The notes: generated by a model not told the origin, from the letters alone. A DNA stretch of 64,000 bases from Streptomyces rishiriensis (GCF_030815485.1 NZ_JAUSWV010000002.1:3658001-3722000); one strand, 5' to 3'; positions 42,266-51,179 are shown, numbered from the stretch's first letter. Made by a program: numbers and translations.

Positions 42266-43489
42266 GTGACAACGGCGGACAAAGCAGTACGGCGCGCGGT
42301 CGGAGCCTGTGCCGTCCTGGTGGTCGGTGCCCTGACCCTGACCGCCTGCGGGGGCAGCGCCAACGCCAAGGACGACGGGGACGCCAAGGGCGGCAAGAGC
42401 AGCGTCAAGACGTCCACGGCGAAGATCGTCATCTCGGCGAAGGACGGTTCGACGAGTGCGTCGATCAACGCGACCGGCGTGAAGGTGAGCGACGGCCGGC
42501 TCACCGAGGTGAAGATGACCGTGGCCGGTTCCGGGCAGGCCGTGGAGGGCTCCCTGTCGGCCGACGGCAGCACCTGGAAGCCGAAGGAGCAGCTGGAGCG
42601 CGGGACGAAGTACCAGATATCGGCGACCGCGAAGGACGCGAGCGGCAAGACCGCCGCCGCCAACGCCATCTTCACCACGGTCTCTTCGTCCAACAGCTTC
42701 ATAGGGACGTACACACCGGACGCCGACACCACGGTCGGCGTGGGGATGCCGGTGTCGTTCACCTTCGACAAGGCCGTCAGTGACACGAAGGCCGTGCAGT
42801 CGCACATCACGGTCAGCTCCAGCAGCGGCCAGCAGGTGATCGGCCACTGGTTCGGGGCGCAGCGGCTCGACTTCCGTCCCGAGGAGTACTGGAAGGCCGG
42901 CTCCAAGGTGACGATGAGGATCGACCTGGACGGGGTCGAGGGCGCCAACGGCGTGTACGGGGTGCAGAAGAAGACGGTCACCTTCACCATCGGGCGGTCG
43001 CAGGTGTCGACGGTCGACGTCGACACGCAGACCATGACGGTGGTGCGGGACGGTCAGACCCTGAAGTCGGTTCCGATCTCGTCGGGCAGCCCGGACCACA
43101 CCACCTACAACGGGCAGATGGTCATCTCCGAGAAGTTCACGCAGACCCGCATGAACAGCCGGACGGTGGGCCTGGGCGGCGAGTACGACATCCCGGACGT
43201 GCCGCACGCCATGCGCCTGACGCAGTCCGGCACCTTCATCCACGGCAACTACTGGTACAACAGGGGCAATCCGCCCTTCGGCCGCACGGGCACCAGCCAC
43301 GGCTGCGTGGGGCTCGCGGACGCTCAGGGCGCGCAGGGCGACACGAGCGCCAAGTGGTTCTACGACAACTCGCTGATCGGCGATGTGGTGATCGTCGAGA
43401 ACTCTCCCGACAAGACGGTGTCCCCGGACAACGGGCTCAACGGCTGGAACATGTCCTGGGCCGAGTGGACCGCCGGGAGTGCCGCCTGA
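42266..43489 (+). CDS. L,D-transpeptidase lipoprotein (YkuD, Ig-like domains)
   Basis: 407 residues. Signal peptide and lipobox LTAC (Cys28) give a lipoprotein outside the membrane. Two Ig-like domains follow (about 45-135 and 140-240), then a YkuD catalytic domain with HGNYWYNRGNPPFG and SHGCVGL (catalytic Cys347, His and Gly in place). It should form 3-3 cross-links in peptidoglycan, like LdtMt2, and is linked to resistance to ordinary beta-lactams. GTG 42266 with GGAG six bases before. Confidence 0.95.
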   Translation: MTTADKAVRRAVGACAVLVVGALTLTACGGSANAKDDGDAKGGKSSVKTSTAKIVISAKDGSTSASINATGVKVSDGRLTEVKMTVAGSGQAVEGSLSADGSTWKPKEQLERGTKYQISATAKDASGKTAAANAIFTTVSSSNSFIGTYTPDADTTVGVGMPVSFTFDKAVSDTKAVQSHITVSSSSGQQVIGHWFGAQRLDFRPEEYWKAGSKVTMRIDLDGVEGANGVYGVQKKTVTFTIGRSQVSTVDVDTQTMTVVRDGQTLKSVPISSGSPDHTTYNGQMVISEKFTQTRMNSRTVGLGGEYDIPDVPHAMRLTQSGTFIHGNYWYNRGNPPFGRTGTSHGCVGLADAQGAQGDTSAKWFYDNSLIGDVVIVENSPDKTVSPDNGLNGWNMSWAEWTAGSAA

Positions 43490-43532
43490 TCGCCGTGGAT
43501 GCCCTCTGACCGGCGATTTCTGATGGACCGTC

Positions 43533-43561
43533 GGGCCGCGCGGGAATTTTTCGCGCGGCCC
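43533..43561 (+). terminator. Terminator of the L,D-transpeptidase gene
   Basis: Arms GGGCCGCGCG (43533-43542) and CGCGCGGCCC (43552-43561) enclose an A/T-rich loop, followed by a TTTTTA stretch at about 43567. Confidence 0.85.
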
Positions 43562-43594
43562 CCACGTTTTTACGGCGTACGTTTTCTCGGTTCC

Positions 43595-43609
43595 CGGACA
43601 TGATGTCCG
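43595..43609. promoter_or_regulatory. 15-bp palindrome upstream of the DUF6227-type gene
   Basis: CGGACATGATGTCCG has perfect 7-bp arms about a central G and is flanked by outer CTCGG (43586-43590) and CCGAG (43610-43614). It lies about 60 bp before the start, a position suited to an operator. No regulator is encoded beside it. Confidence 0.5.
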
Positions 43610-43666
43610 ACCGAGGGGCTACGGTATGCACCCACAAGGTGACATGCAGCAACGCCGGGAGAAACC

Positions 43667-44413
43667 TTGAGCGTTCCGTACGAGACGACAGCGTACGAAC
43701 CAGCCGAGTCGCCCGAGTCTCCGGAGGAGCACCTCGCGCGACTGCTCGGTCGCGCCCTGAACTCGTTCGAGCTGCCCGACGAAGTCCTGCGGCGGCTCGA
43801 CTGCGCACTCGCGTATGACAGCTCCCTGCACTCCGCGCACCACAGCGCGGGCCTGCACCGGGAGACGTACCGACACACCTGGCTGCTGGCCGACGGCTGC
43901 GCGCTCACGTTGTGGGAGCTCGTGCACAACACCGCGCCGGGCAGCGAGCCGCAGCACGAGGTGTACGTCGACGAGGAGGAGCTGCGGGCCGCCACGGCCC
44001 GGCTGCCCCTGCCGTCGGACGCGCCGGACTTCGAACTGCCGGTGCTGGTGCAGTTGTCGCCGGTCCCCGGGCCGCGTCACGTGTACGTGCCGGACGACTC
44101 GGCGGACCACGCGCGCAGGCTGCTGCGTCGCGCGGAGAACCCCGACCGGCCGGACGCGGAGACGGACGCGCTGCTGAAGTCGGCGTTCGCGCACCAGATC
44201 ACGCAGGCCTTCGGGCGCCCCTGCCGTGCGGGCCGTATCGGACTGGGCTACTCGCTCTACGAGCACGCGTTCCTGTTGCGGGACGGTCGGGAGATCTCCC
44301 TGTGGGAGGTCGAACACACGGCGACGCCCGACGGTCGGCACATGTGCGAGGTGTACGTGTCCGAGGCCGCGGCCAGGGACGCGATGGAACGCCGGGCGGC
44401 GCAGGTCTCCTGA
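43667..44413 (+). CDS. DUF6227-like protein with internal duplication
   Basis: 248 residues, no membrane segments. Two halves resemble one another: TWLLADGCALTLWELVHN with EVYVDEEELRAATARL (about residues 70-115) and AFLLRDGREISLWEVEHT with EVYVSEAAARDAMERR (about 200-245). This suggests a tandem repeat of a small alpha/beta domain. I recall the family as DUF6227, confined to Streptomyces and relatives; function unknown. TTG start 43667 with GGGAG upstream. An operator-like palindrome lies 60 bp before. Confidence 0.75.
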   Translation: MSVPYETTAYEPAESPESPEEHLARLLGRALNSFELPDEVLRRLDCALAYDSSLHSAHHSAGLHRETYRHTWLLADGCALTLWELVHNTAPGSEPQHEVYVDEEELRAATARLPLPSDAPDFELPVLVQLSPVPGPRHVYVPDDSADHARRLLRRAENPDRPDAETDALLKSAFAHQITQAFGRPCRAGRIGLGYSLYEHAFLLRDGREISLWEVEHTATPDGRHMCEVYVSEAAARDAMERRAAQVS

Positions 44414-44442
44414 GTCGTTCGGCGGCGACGCCGAGCCGTCGG

Positions 44443-44742
44443 TCAGCGGCCCCCGCCGAGCTGTCGTACGAGGCCGGCGAAGGCGTCCCTCTCCGCAGGC
44501 GTCAGTTCGACGGCCTCCCGGCCGGGACCGGACTGCCGTTGGCGCGGGAGAGCGGGCAGCACCGGGGGGACGGGCAGCACCGGGGGGACGGGCGGCACCG
44601 GCGCCGCGGGGAGCACGGTGCGGGCCTCGCTGCCCGAGCGGCTGCGCCGCAGCATGCGGGTGACGAAGGCCAGCCAGGCGATGGACACCACGGCGAGGAC
44701 CGTCAGGGCCGCCAGCTGAGGGAACGTTAGGTGCACGGGCAT
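44443..44742 (-). CDS. Small single-helix membrane protein, proline-rich
   Basis: 99 residues: one N-terminal helix (FPQLAALTVLAVVSIAWLAF), a basic RMLRRSRSG stop-transfer, a run of VPPVLP-type repeats (12-30 bp DNA repeats near 44555-44600) and an acidic C-terminal helix ELTPAERDAFAGLVRQL. ATG 44742; longer frames upstream overlap the hairpin at 44760. Unknown function, convergent with the DUF6227-type gene. Confidence 0.6.
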   Translation of the reverse strand: MPVHLTFPQLAALTVLAVVSIAWLAFVTRMLRRSRSGSEARTVLPAAPVPPVPPVLPVPPVLPALPRQRQSGPGREAVELTPAERDAFAGLVRQLGGGR

Positions 44743-44759
44743 ACCGCCCAGTACACACC

Positions 44760-44787
44760 ACGGTCCGGGACTTATGCCCCGGACCGT
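44760..44787 (-). terminator. Hairpin downstream of fruA
   Basis: ACGGTCCGGG (44760-44769) and CCCGGACCGT (44778-44787) pair perfectly with an 8-nt loop, 163 bp past the fruA stop and just before the next minus-strand gene. Nothing else is evident in the 207-bp spacer. Confidence 0.75.
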
Positions 44788-44949
44788 GACGTATCTCGCA
44801 GGCCGCACAGATCACGCAGATCGCTCAGAACGCGTGACAGGCCTGGTCGGCGCGGCAATCCATCGTTCACCGCGGCTGGTGACCGTGGTCACAGCAGCCG
44901 CTGCCTACGGCAGACGGCCGCGGCCGGATCCGGTCGCGGCCGTCGCAGG

Positions 44950-47040
44950 TCAGGCTGCCACCGGCTGCTTCATTTCCGTCGCCGTGGCAGCCGCGGCCTC
45001 CTCCGCGGTCCCGGCCTCGGCGGCGCCGGGGGCCGGCTTGCGCAGGCCCTTGAGGACGATGACCACGGCCGTCGTGACGCACACGCCCGCCGCGACGGCG
45101 ACCAGGTACAGGAACGGGTTTCCGATCAGCGGGACCACGAAGATGCCTCCGTGCGGGGCGCGCAGCGTGGCACCGAAGGCCATCGACAGGGCGCCGGTGA
45201 CCGCGCCGCCCGCCATCGAGGCCGGGATGACGCGCAGCGGGTCGGCCGCGGCGAACGGGATCGCGCCCTCGGAGATGAAGGAGGCGCCCAGGACCCAGGC
45301 GGCCTTGCCGTTCTCGCGCTCGGTGGGGGTGAAGAGCTTCTTGCGGATGGTGGTCGCGAGCGCCATGCCCAGCGGCGGGACCATGCCCGCGGCCATCACG
45401 GCGGCCATGACCTTCATCGCGGAGTCGCTCGGGTCCTGGACGGCGATACCGGCCGTCGCGAAGGCGTACGCGACCTTGTTGACGGGGCCGCCGAGGTCGA
45501 AGCACATCATCAGGCCGAGCAGCACACCCAGGAGGACGGCGTTGGTGCCGGAGAGACCGGCCAGCCAGTCCGTCATGCCCTTCTGGGCCTCGGCGATGGG
45601 CTTGCCGATCACGACGAACATCAGGAAGCCGACGATCAGCGAGGAGATCAGCGGGATCACCACCACCGGCATGATGCCGCGCAGCACCGGCGGGATCTTG
45701 ATCCGCTGGATCGCGAGGACGATGCCACCCGCGAGCAGGCCGGCGACCAGGCCGCCGAGGAAGCCTGCGGCGATGTTGGAGGCGATCATGCCGCCGACGA
45801 AGCCGGGTACGAGACCGGGCCGGTCCGCCATGCCGTACGCGATGTAGCCGGCCAGGACCGGGATGAGGAAGCCGAAGGCGACCCCGCCGATCTGGAACAG
45901 CAGGGCGCCCCAGCTGTCGACCTGGGTCCAGGAGAAGTGCTCCATGACCGAGGGCGCCTTGTTGATCTCCCAGCCGCCGATCGCGAACCCGAGAGCGATC
46001 AGCAGACCGCCCGCGGCGACGAACGGGACCATGTAGCTGACGCCCGTCATCAGCCACTTGCGCAGTTTGGTGCCGTAGTTGTCACCGGACTCCCCGGTCC
46101 GCTCGACCGGCGTCCCACCGCCGGCCGCCGACGCGCTGACCTCACCGCGCGCCGCCTTGCCGCGCACCTCGGTGATGAGTGCGGCGGGGCGGTTGATGCC
46201 CGCCTTCACGCCGACGTCCACGGTGGGCTTGCCGGCGAAGCGGTCCTTGTCGCGTACGGGGACGTCGTGGGCGAAGATCACGCCGTCCGCCGCGGCGATG
46301 ACGGCCGGGTCGAGCCGGGTGAAGCCGGCCGAACCCTGCGTCTCGACGACCAGTTCGACGCCTGCCTCGCGGCCCGCGTTCTCCAGGGACTCGGCCGCCA
46401 TGTAGGTGTGGGCGATGCCGGTCGGACAGGAGGTCACGGCGACGATCCGGAAGGGGCGTGCGGTCGCGGCGTCGGTGTCCTCGCCGGTGGCCGTGTCGGC
46501 GTCGGCGGAGGCCGCCGCCGACGCCGACACGGAGTCTGCGGTGGTTCCCTCGGCTTCGGTGGCCGGGGCTTCGGTGGCCGGGGCGGCGTCGCCGGGGGCC
46601 TCGTCGCCGCGGATCAGCGCCGCCGCGGCGGTCGCGTCGCCGACGGAGCGCAGCGCGTCGGTGAACTCGGCGTTCATCAGCTGGCGGGCGAGCGACGACA
46701 GGATCGTCAGATGGGCGTCGTCCGCGCCGGCGGGGGCGGCGATCAGGAAGATCAGGTCGGCGGGGCCGTCGGCGGCGCCGAAGTCGATGCCCGCGGCGCT
46801 GCGCCCGAAGGCGAGCGTCGGCTCGGTGACGTGGGCGCTGCGGCAGTGCGGGATGCCGATGCCGCCGTCGAGGCCGGTGGGCATCTGGGCCTCACGGGCG
46901 GCCACGTCGGCGAGAAAGCCCTCCAGGTCGGTCACCCGGCCCAGGGCCACCATGCGCTCGGCGAGGGATCGCGCCGCCGCTTCCTTCGTTTGGACGGACA
47001 GGTCGAGATCGACCAGGTCCGCGGTGATCATGTCGCTCAT
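44950..47040 (-). CDS. fruA: Fructose PTS transporter, EIIABC
   Basis: 696-residue phosphotransferase permease. EIIA (1-145) has phospho-His65 in GIGIPHCRS; an Ala/Glu-rich linker (about 146-195) joins EIIB (197-290) with phospho-Cys205 in VTSCPTGIAHTYMAAE; EIIC (330-665) has about nine helices. It imports fructose as fructose-1-phosphate, the substrate of FruK encoded upstream. A single-polypeptide A-B-C order is normal for Streptomyces. The 589-bp gap to fruK is not. Confidence 0.96.
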   Translation of the reverse strand: MSDMITADLVDLDLSVQTKEAAARSLAERMVALGRVTDLEGFLADVAAREAQMPTGLDGGIGIPHCRSAHVTEPTLAFGRSAAGIDFGAADGPADLIFLIAAPAGADDAHLTILSSLARQLMNAEFTDALRSVGDATAAAALIRGDEAPGDAAPATEAPATEAEGTTADSVSASAAASADADTATGEDTDAATARPFRIVAVTSCPTGIAHTYMAAESLENAGREAGVELVVETQGSAGFTRLDPAVIAAADGVIFAHDVPVRDKDRFAGKPTVDVGVKAGINRPAALITEVRGKAARGEVSASAAGGGTPVERTGESGDNYGTKLRKWLMTGVSYMVPFVAAGGLLIALGFAIGGWEINKAPSVMEHFSWTQVDSWGALLFQIGGVAFGFLIPVLAGYIAYGMADRPGLVPGFVGGMIASNIAAGFLGGLVAGLLAGGIVLAIQRIKIPPVLRGIMPVVVIPLISSLIVGFLMFVVIGKPIAEAQKGMTDWLAGLSGTNAVLLGVLLGLMMCFDLGGPVNKVAYAFATAGIAVQDPSDSAMKVMAAVMAAGMVPPLGMALATTIRKKLFTPTERENGKAAWVLGASFISEGAIPFAAADPLRVIPASMAGGAVTGALSMAFGATLRAPHGGIFVVPLIGNPFLYLVAVAAGVCVTTAVVIVLKGLRKPAPGAAEAGTAEEAAAATATEMKQPVAA

Positions 47041-47629
47041 CGCGGGCTCCTTCGCACGCGTATCGCCCGGGGCATGGGGTGGTGGGCGAGGGTGGGGACG
47101 GGGACGGGGGGTGCTGCGGCGGTGCAGTGGGGGGAGGTGGGGGAGGCGGAGACGAGGCCGGGGAAACCCCGCCTCCGTGGGGTGGCAGGCGGGTTCGGAC
47201 CGTGCCTCCCCTGGTCGGCAGGGTGCCTGTGGCGGCCCGGCCGACCATGTCGAGCGGCCGATCGAGCGGCGCGTAACGAGGGACCTCGCCGCTCGATGAC
47301 CGGTTCGCCGGGCAGCACGGGGACCGCCGGGACCACGGTGACCACGGTGACCACGGGAGTCACAGTCGCCGTCGGGACAGGGAACGCAGCGGTCGCCGTC
47401 AGGACGGGGGACTCAATCGTCTTCAGCCTGGACGGCACCGGAGCCGTCCTTGAGAACGACCCCGCAGTCACCGTCAGCACAGACGGCACCGAGGTCGTCC
47501 TCAGGGAGGACCCCGCGGTAGTCGTCAGCACGGACAGCGCCGGAGTCGTCCTCGAGGACGATCCCGCGGTCACCGTCAGCGCGGACGGCGCCGGAGTCGT
47601 CGTCGGTGTGGTCGCCGTGGGGCTCGTCG
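47041..47629 (-). other. Unusual fruK-fruA spacer with a possible coupled reading frame
   Basis: 589 bp without a recognised gene. A minus-strand frame begins with ATG 47633 overlapping the fruK TGA (ATGA) and stays open for 198 codons into the fruA start. Its first 60 codons are Thr/Ser-rich 17-residue repeats, then VTVVTVVP-type and basic sequence without family resemblance. A G-rich tract on the plus strand (about 47080-47165) and 12-bp GGTGACCACGGT repeats (about 47336-47362) are also present. Coding is doubtful; insertion-like expansion of the spacer is likelier. Confidence 0.4.
47425..47600. repeat. 51-bp tandem repeat, about 3.5 copies, in the fruK-fruA spacer
   Basis: Units start at 47425, 47476, 47527 and 47578, each 51 bp and in phase with a 17-codon period. 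Copies differ by scattered substitutions. Both strands remain open through the array. Confidence 0.85.
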
Positions 47630-48577
47630 TCATGACACCGGCTCCTTCAGTTCGCGGTCCACCGGCACCTGGGCCGTGACCGTGACGGTGGCCGGGTCCA
47701 GGTCGTCCGGGGTCGGCATCACGCTGCCGGGCAGCTGTACGGCCGCCGCTCCGTGCGCGACGGCGGAGGCGAGCGCCGCGGGACCGCTGCCGCCGGCGAC
47801 GAGGAAGCCGGCGAGGGAGGAGTCGCCGGCGCCCACGTTGCTGCGTACGACGTCGACGCGGGCGCTCGCGAACCAGGTGCCCGTGTCCTCCACGAGCAAC
47901 TGCCCGTCGGCGCCCAGGCTCGCGAGCACGGCACGGGCGCCCATTCCGCGCAGTTCCTCGGCGGCCTTCACCGCGTCGCCCACGGTGGCCAGGGGGCGTC
48001 CGACGGCTTCCGCGAGCTCTTCGGCGTTCGGCTTGACGACATCGGGCCGTTCCCGCAGCGCCTCCAGGAGGGCGCGCCCGGAGGTGTCCAGGGCGATGCG
48101 TGCTCCTCCGGCGTGCGCCCTGGCGACCACCTCGGCGTACCAGGAGGGCGCGAGACCGCGGGGCAGGCTGCCGCAGCAGGCGATCCAGTCGGCGTCGCGT
48201 GACTGTTCGCGGACCGTCTCCAGGAGCAGTTCCTGCTCTTCCCGGGACAGCTCGGGCCCGGGTGCGTTGATCTTCGTCAGGACGCCGTCCGACTCCGCGA
48301 GTGCGATGTTCGAGCGGGTGGCTCCGGTGACCGGGACCGGCGCGACCTCGATGCCCTGTGCGTCGAGCAGGTCGGCGACGAGTGCGCCCGGTGCGCCACC
48401 CAGGGGCAGGACGGCGACCGTGCGCCGTCCGGCGGCGGCGACCGCGCGCGAGACGTTCACGCCCTTGCCGCCCGGGTCCATCCGCTCGCCGGTGGCGCGG
48501 ATGACTTCGCCACGGTCGAGGGACGGGACCTCGTAGGTGCGGTCCAGGGACGGGTTGGGGGTGACGGTGAGGATCAT
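47630..48577 (-). CDS. fruK: 1-phosphofructokinase
   Basis: 315-residue PfkB-type kinase that phosphorylates fructose-1-phosphate from FruA to fructose-1,6-bisphosphate. Signatures: TVTPNPSLDRTYEV, GGKGVNVSRAVAAAG (substrate loop), SLPRGLAPSWY, KPNAEELAEAVGR and the C-terminal VGAGDSSLAGFL, the PfkB box with catalytic Asp. ATG 48577 overlaps the fruR stop (ATGA). Confidence 0.95.
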   Translation of the reverse strand: MILTVTPNPSLDRTYEVPSLDRGEVIRATGERMDPGGKGVNVSRAVAAAGRRTVAVLPLGGAPGALVADLLDAQGIEVAPVPVTGATRSNIALAESDGVLTKINAPGPELSREEQELLLETVREQSRDADWIACCGSLPRGLAPSWYAEVVARAHAGGARIALDTSGRALLEALRERPDVVKPNAEELAEAVGRPLATVGDAVKAAEELRGMGARAVLASLGADGQLLVEDTGTWFASARVDVVRSNVGAGDSSLAGFLVAGGSGPAALASAVAHGAAAVQLPGSVMPTPDDLDPATVTVTAQVPVDRELKEPVS

Positions 48578-49335
48578 GCGCGTACTACTTCCGTGCCGCC
48601 GCGCTCGATGGCGGCCGCGTCGTCGGGGCTCAGCCCGCTGTCGGTGATCAGCAGGTCCACGTCGCTCAGGTCGCCGAAGCGGGCGAAGTGCTCCTGGCCG
48701 TGCTTGGCCGAGTCGGCGAGCAGTACCACGCGGCGCGCGGCGGCGACGGCCGCCCGCTTCACCGCGGCCTCGGCGAGGTCGGGGGTGGTCAGCCCGTGCT
48801 CGGCGGAGAACCCGTTGGCGGCGACGAACAGGACGTCGGCGCGGATCTCGCCGTACGCACGCAGCGCCCACGCGTCCACGGCGGCGCGCGTGCGGTGCCG
48901 TACGCGCCCCCCGACGAGGTGCAGTTGCATGCCCGGGTGGTCCGCGAGGCGGGCCGCGATGGGCAGGCTGTGCGTGACGACGGTGAGCGAGGCCTCCAGC
49001 GGGAGGGCGGCGGCCAGACGGGCGACCGTGGTGCCGGCGTCGAGGATCACCGTGCCCTCGGTGGGCAGTTCCGTGAGGGCCGCCTTGGCGATGCGGTCCT
49101 TCTCGTCTGCGGAGGTGCCTTCGCGTTCGGCGAGGTCCGGTTCGAAGTCGAGGCGTCCGGCGGGTATGGCACCGCCGTGGACGCGGCGCACCAGGCCGGC
49201 CCGGTCGAGGGCCTTGAGGTCGCGGCGGATCGTCTCCGCCGTGACCTGGAACTCCTCGGCCAGCGACAGGACGTCCACCCGGCCGCCGTCACGGGCGAGC
49301 CGCAGGATCTCCTGCTGCCGCTCCGGTGCGTACAT
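48574..49335 (-). CDS. fruR: DeoR-family repressor of the fructose operon
   Basis: 253 residues. The DeoR helix-turn-helix is MYAPERQQEILRLARDGGRV then VLSLAEEFQVTAETIRRDLK, with the signature RRVHGGAIP. The sugar-phosphate-binding domain shows ILDAGTTVARLA and the C-terminal LLADSAKHGQEHFARFGDL motif. First gene of fruR-fruK-fruA; presumably repressed by itself and released by fructose-1-phosphate. Confidence 0.93.
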   Translation of the reverse strand: MYAPERQQEILRLARDGGRVDVLSLAEEFQVTAETIRRDLKALDRAGLVRRVHGGAIPAGRLDFEPDLAEREGTSADEKDRIAKAALTELPTEGTVILDAGTTVARLAAALPLEASLTVVTHSLPIAARLADHPGMQLHLVGGRVRHRTRAAVDAWALRAYGEIRADVLFVAANGFSAEHGLTTPDLAEAAVKRAAVAAARRVVLLADSAKHGQEHFARFGDLSDVDLLITDSGLSPDDAAAIERGGTEVVRA

Positions 49336-49496
49336 GTCCGTTTCCCTCCGACCGTTACCGGATTTATGCCCGAACCTGTGGTTTCGCCTCGGAGGCTACG
49401 CTCGGATTTCTGGAAAGTAAACAGGTTCGGACGCGATGTGGGCACAAACGGACTTCGCCCCCTTGCACCAGGACATGCCCCTCCTCTGCAGGAGAC

Positions 49497-49540
49497 GCGT
49501 GAGGGGCCCGTCACCCGATCGGGTGACGGGCCCCTCACGC
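49497..49540. terminator. 44-bp perfect palindrome, terminator of the DHA2 exporter gene
   Basis: Gap-free 44-bp perfect palindrome (ends GCGTGAGGGGCC, centre CGATCG at 49516-49521), 15 bp beyond the exporter stop on the minus strand and 160 bp upstream of fruR. It should insulate fruR from read-through. Confidence 0.9.
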
Positions 49541-49554
49541 GGGAGCCTCCGCGC

Positions 49555-51117
49555 TCAGGCGACGAGCTCGCGCTCCCGGTCCCCGGAGGGGGCCGCCTCC
49601 GGGGCGTCCTCGGCGCCGCCCTCGAGGTGCTGGGCCGGCCGCTTCGGCAGGGCGAACATCAACAGGAAGATCGCGAACATCACCAGGGCGACCCAGCCCA
49701 GGGCGTGCTCGAAGGCGTCGACGAAGGCGGGGCCCACGTCGGCCGGGGTCAGCCGGTCGCCGATCCGGCCGAAGAAGACGACCGCGACCAGGCCGAGTCC
49801 GAGCGCGTTGCCCATCTGCTGGACGGTGTTGATCAGCCCGGACGCCGAACCGGCGTGCTCGCGTGGTACGTCCGACAGCACCGCGTCCGTCAGCGGGGCG
49901 ACGATCAGTCCCATGCCGACGCCCATCACGACCAGCGGAAGCGCCATCTGCCACGGGGCGATGCCGAGGCCGTACCGCTCGGACTCCCAGATGTAGAGGA
50001 GCACGCCGACGCCCATGGTCAGGGCGCCCGTCTGAAGCACCTTGCGCCCGAAGCGCGGGACCAGCTTCTGCACGGACAGTCCGGCGGCCGTCGAGACGGC
50101 GAGCGAGAACGGGACACCGGTCAGCCCCGCCCGCAGCGGGCTCCAGCCCAGGCCGGTCTGCATGTACAGCGTCCAGACCAGGAAGAACACGCCGAGGCCG
50201 ACCCCGAAGACGGTCTGCACGGCGACGCCCGCCGCGAAGCTGCGCACCCGGAAGAGGGAGAGCTCGATCAGCGGCGAGCCGTCCCGCGCGCCCTTGCGCC
50301 GCTCGTACGCGACCAGCGCCCCGAAGACACCGATCGAGCCGGCCATCGACACGTACCCCCACACCGGCCAGTCCAGCTCGCGGCCGCGGGTGAGCGGGTA
50401 GAGCAGCATGAGCAGGCCGAGGGTGACCAGGACGACGCCGACGAGGTCCAGCTTCAGCGCCTTCGGCGCCTTGGACTCCGTGATGAATCGGCTGCCGAGG
50501 ATCAGGCCCGCGATACCGACCGGCAGGTTGATGAGGAAGATCGGCCGCCACTCCAGACCGAAGAGGTTCCACTCGGTCAGCAGCGCGCCGAGCAGTGGCC
50601 CGGAGACGGCGCCCAGCCCCACGATCGCGCCGAAGAGCCCGAAGACCTTCCCCCGCTCGTGCGCCGGGAAGGTGGCGTGCACGATCGACAGCACCTGCGG
50701 CACCATCATCGCCGCCATGGCGCCCTGGAGGATGCGGGAGGCGACCAGCATCTCCGGGTTCGCGGCGAAGCCGCACAGTGCGGAGGCGAGGGTGAAGCCG
50801 CCGATGCCGAGGAGGAACAGCCGCTTGCGGCCGTGGATGTCGCCGAGCCGGCCGCCGGTGATGAGCCCGGCGGCGAAGGCGAGCGCGTAACCGGCGGTGA
50901 TCCACTGGATCTGGCTCCAGGAGGCGCCCGCCTCCTCCTGGATGGAGGGGATCGCGATGTTGACGATCGTGACGTCGACGAGGTCCATGAAGGCCGCGGT
51001 CATCACGATGGCGAGCGCGAACCAACGGCGACGGTCGCCCGGCGCCGCCTTGGCTGCTGCTCGAGGGCCGGGCGAGGACTCGGGCGAGGACTCGAGGGAG
51101 GTCTCCGTGGAGGTCAT
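49555..51117 (-). CDS. DHA2-type MFS drug exporter (EmrB/QacA)
   Basis: 520-residue, fourteen-helix exporter. FMDLVDVTIVNIAIPSI is motif D1, GGRLGDIHGRKRLFLLG motif A, and SRILQGAMAAMMVPQVL motif B with its arginine; the antiporter motif C lies near GAIVGLGAVSGPLLGALL. This layout exports cationic drugs or dyes. ATG 51117; GTG 51138 is possible. A WYL regulator is divergent with an inverted repeat between. Confidence 0.92.
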   Translation of the reverse strand: MTSTETSLESSPESSPGPRAAAKAAPGDRRRWFALAIVMTAAFMDLVDVTIVNIAIPSIQEEAGASWSQIQWITAGYALAFAAGLITGGRLGDIHGRKRLFLLGIGGFTLASALCGFAANPEMLVASRILQGAMAAMMVPQVLSIVHATFPAHERGKVFGLFGAIVGLGAVSGPLLGALLTEWNLFGLEWRPIFLINLPVGIAGLILGSRFITESKAPKALKLDLVGVVLVTLGLLMLLYPLTRGRELDWPVWGYVSMAGSIGVFGALVAYERRKGARDGSPLIELSLFRVRSFAAGVAVQTVFGVGLGVFFLVWTLYMQTGLGWSPLRAGLTGVPFSLAVSTAAGLSVQKLVPRFGRKVLQTGALTMGVGVLLYIWESERYGLGIAPWQMALPLVVMGVGMGLIVAPLTDAVLSDVPREHAGSASGLINTVQQMGNALGLGLVAVVFFGRIGDRLTPADVGPAFVDAFEHALGWVALVMFAIFLLMFALPKRPAQHLEGGAEDAPEAAPSGDRERELVA

Positions 51118-51137
51118 GATGTGACAGTAGGACCGCA

Positions 51138-51158
51138 CTAGGTCAGATCATGTCCTAG
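51138..51158. promoter_or_regulatory. Inverted repeat between exporter and WYL regulator
   Basis: CTAGG (51138-51142) and CCTAG (51154-51158) are 5-bp arms around an 11-bp centre. The site is 20 bp before the regulator and 20 bp before the exporter start, so it could control both. Confidence 0.4.
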
Positions 51159-51179
51159 ATCTGCGGCATCCTCGGACAC

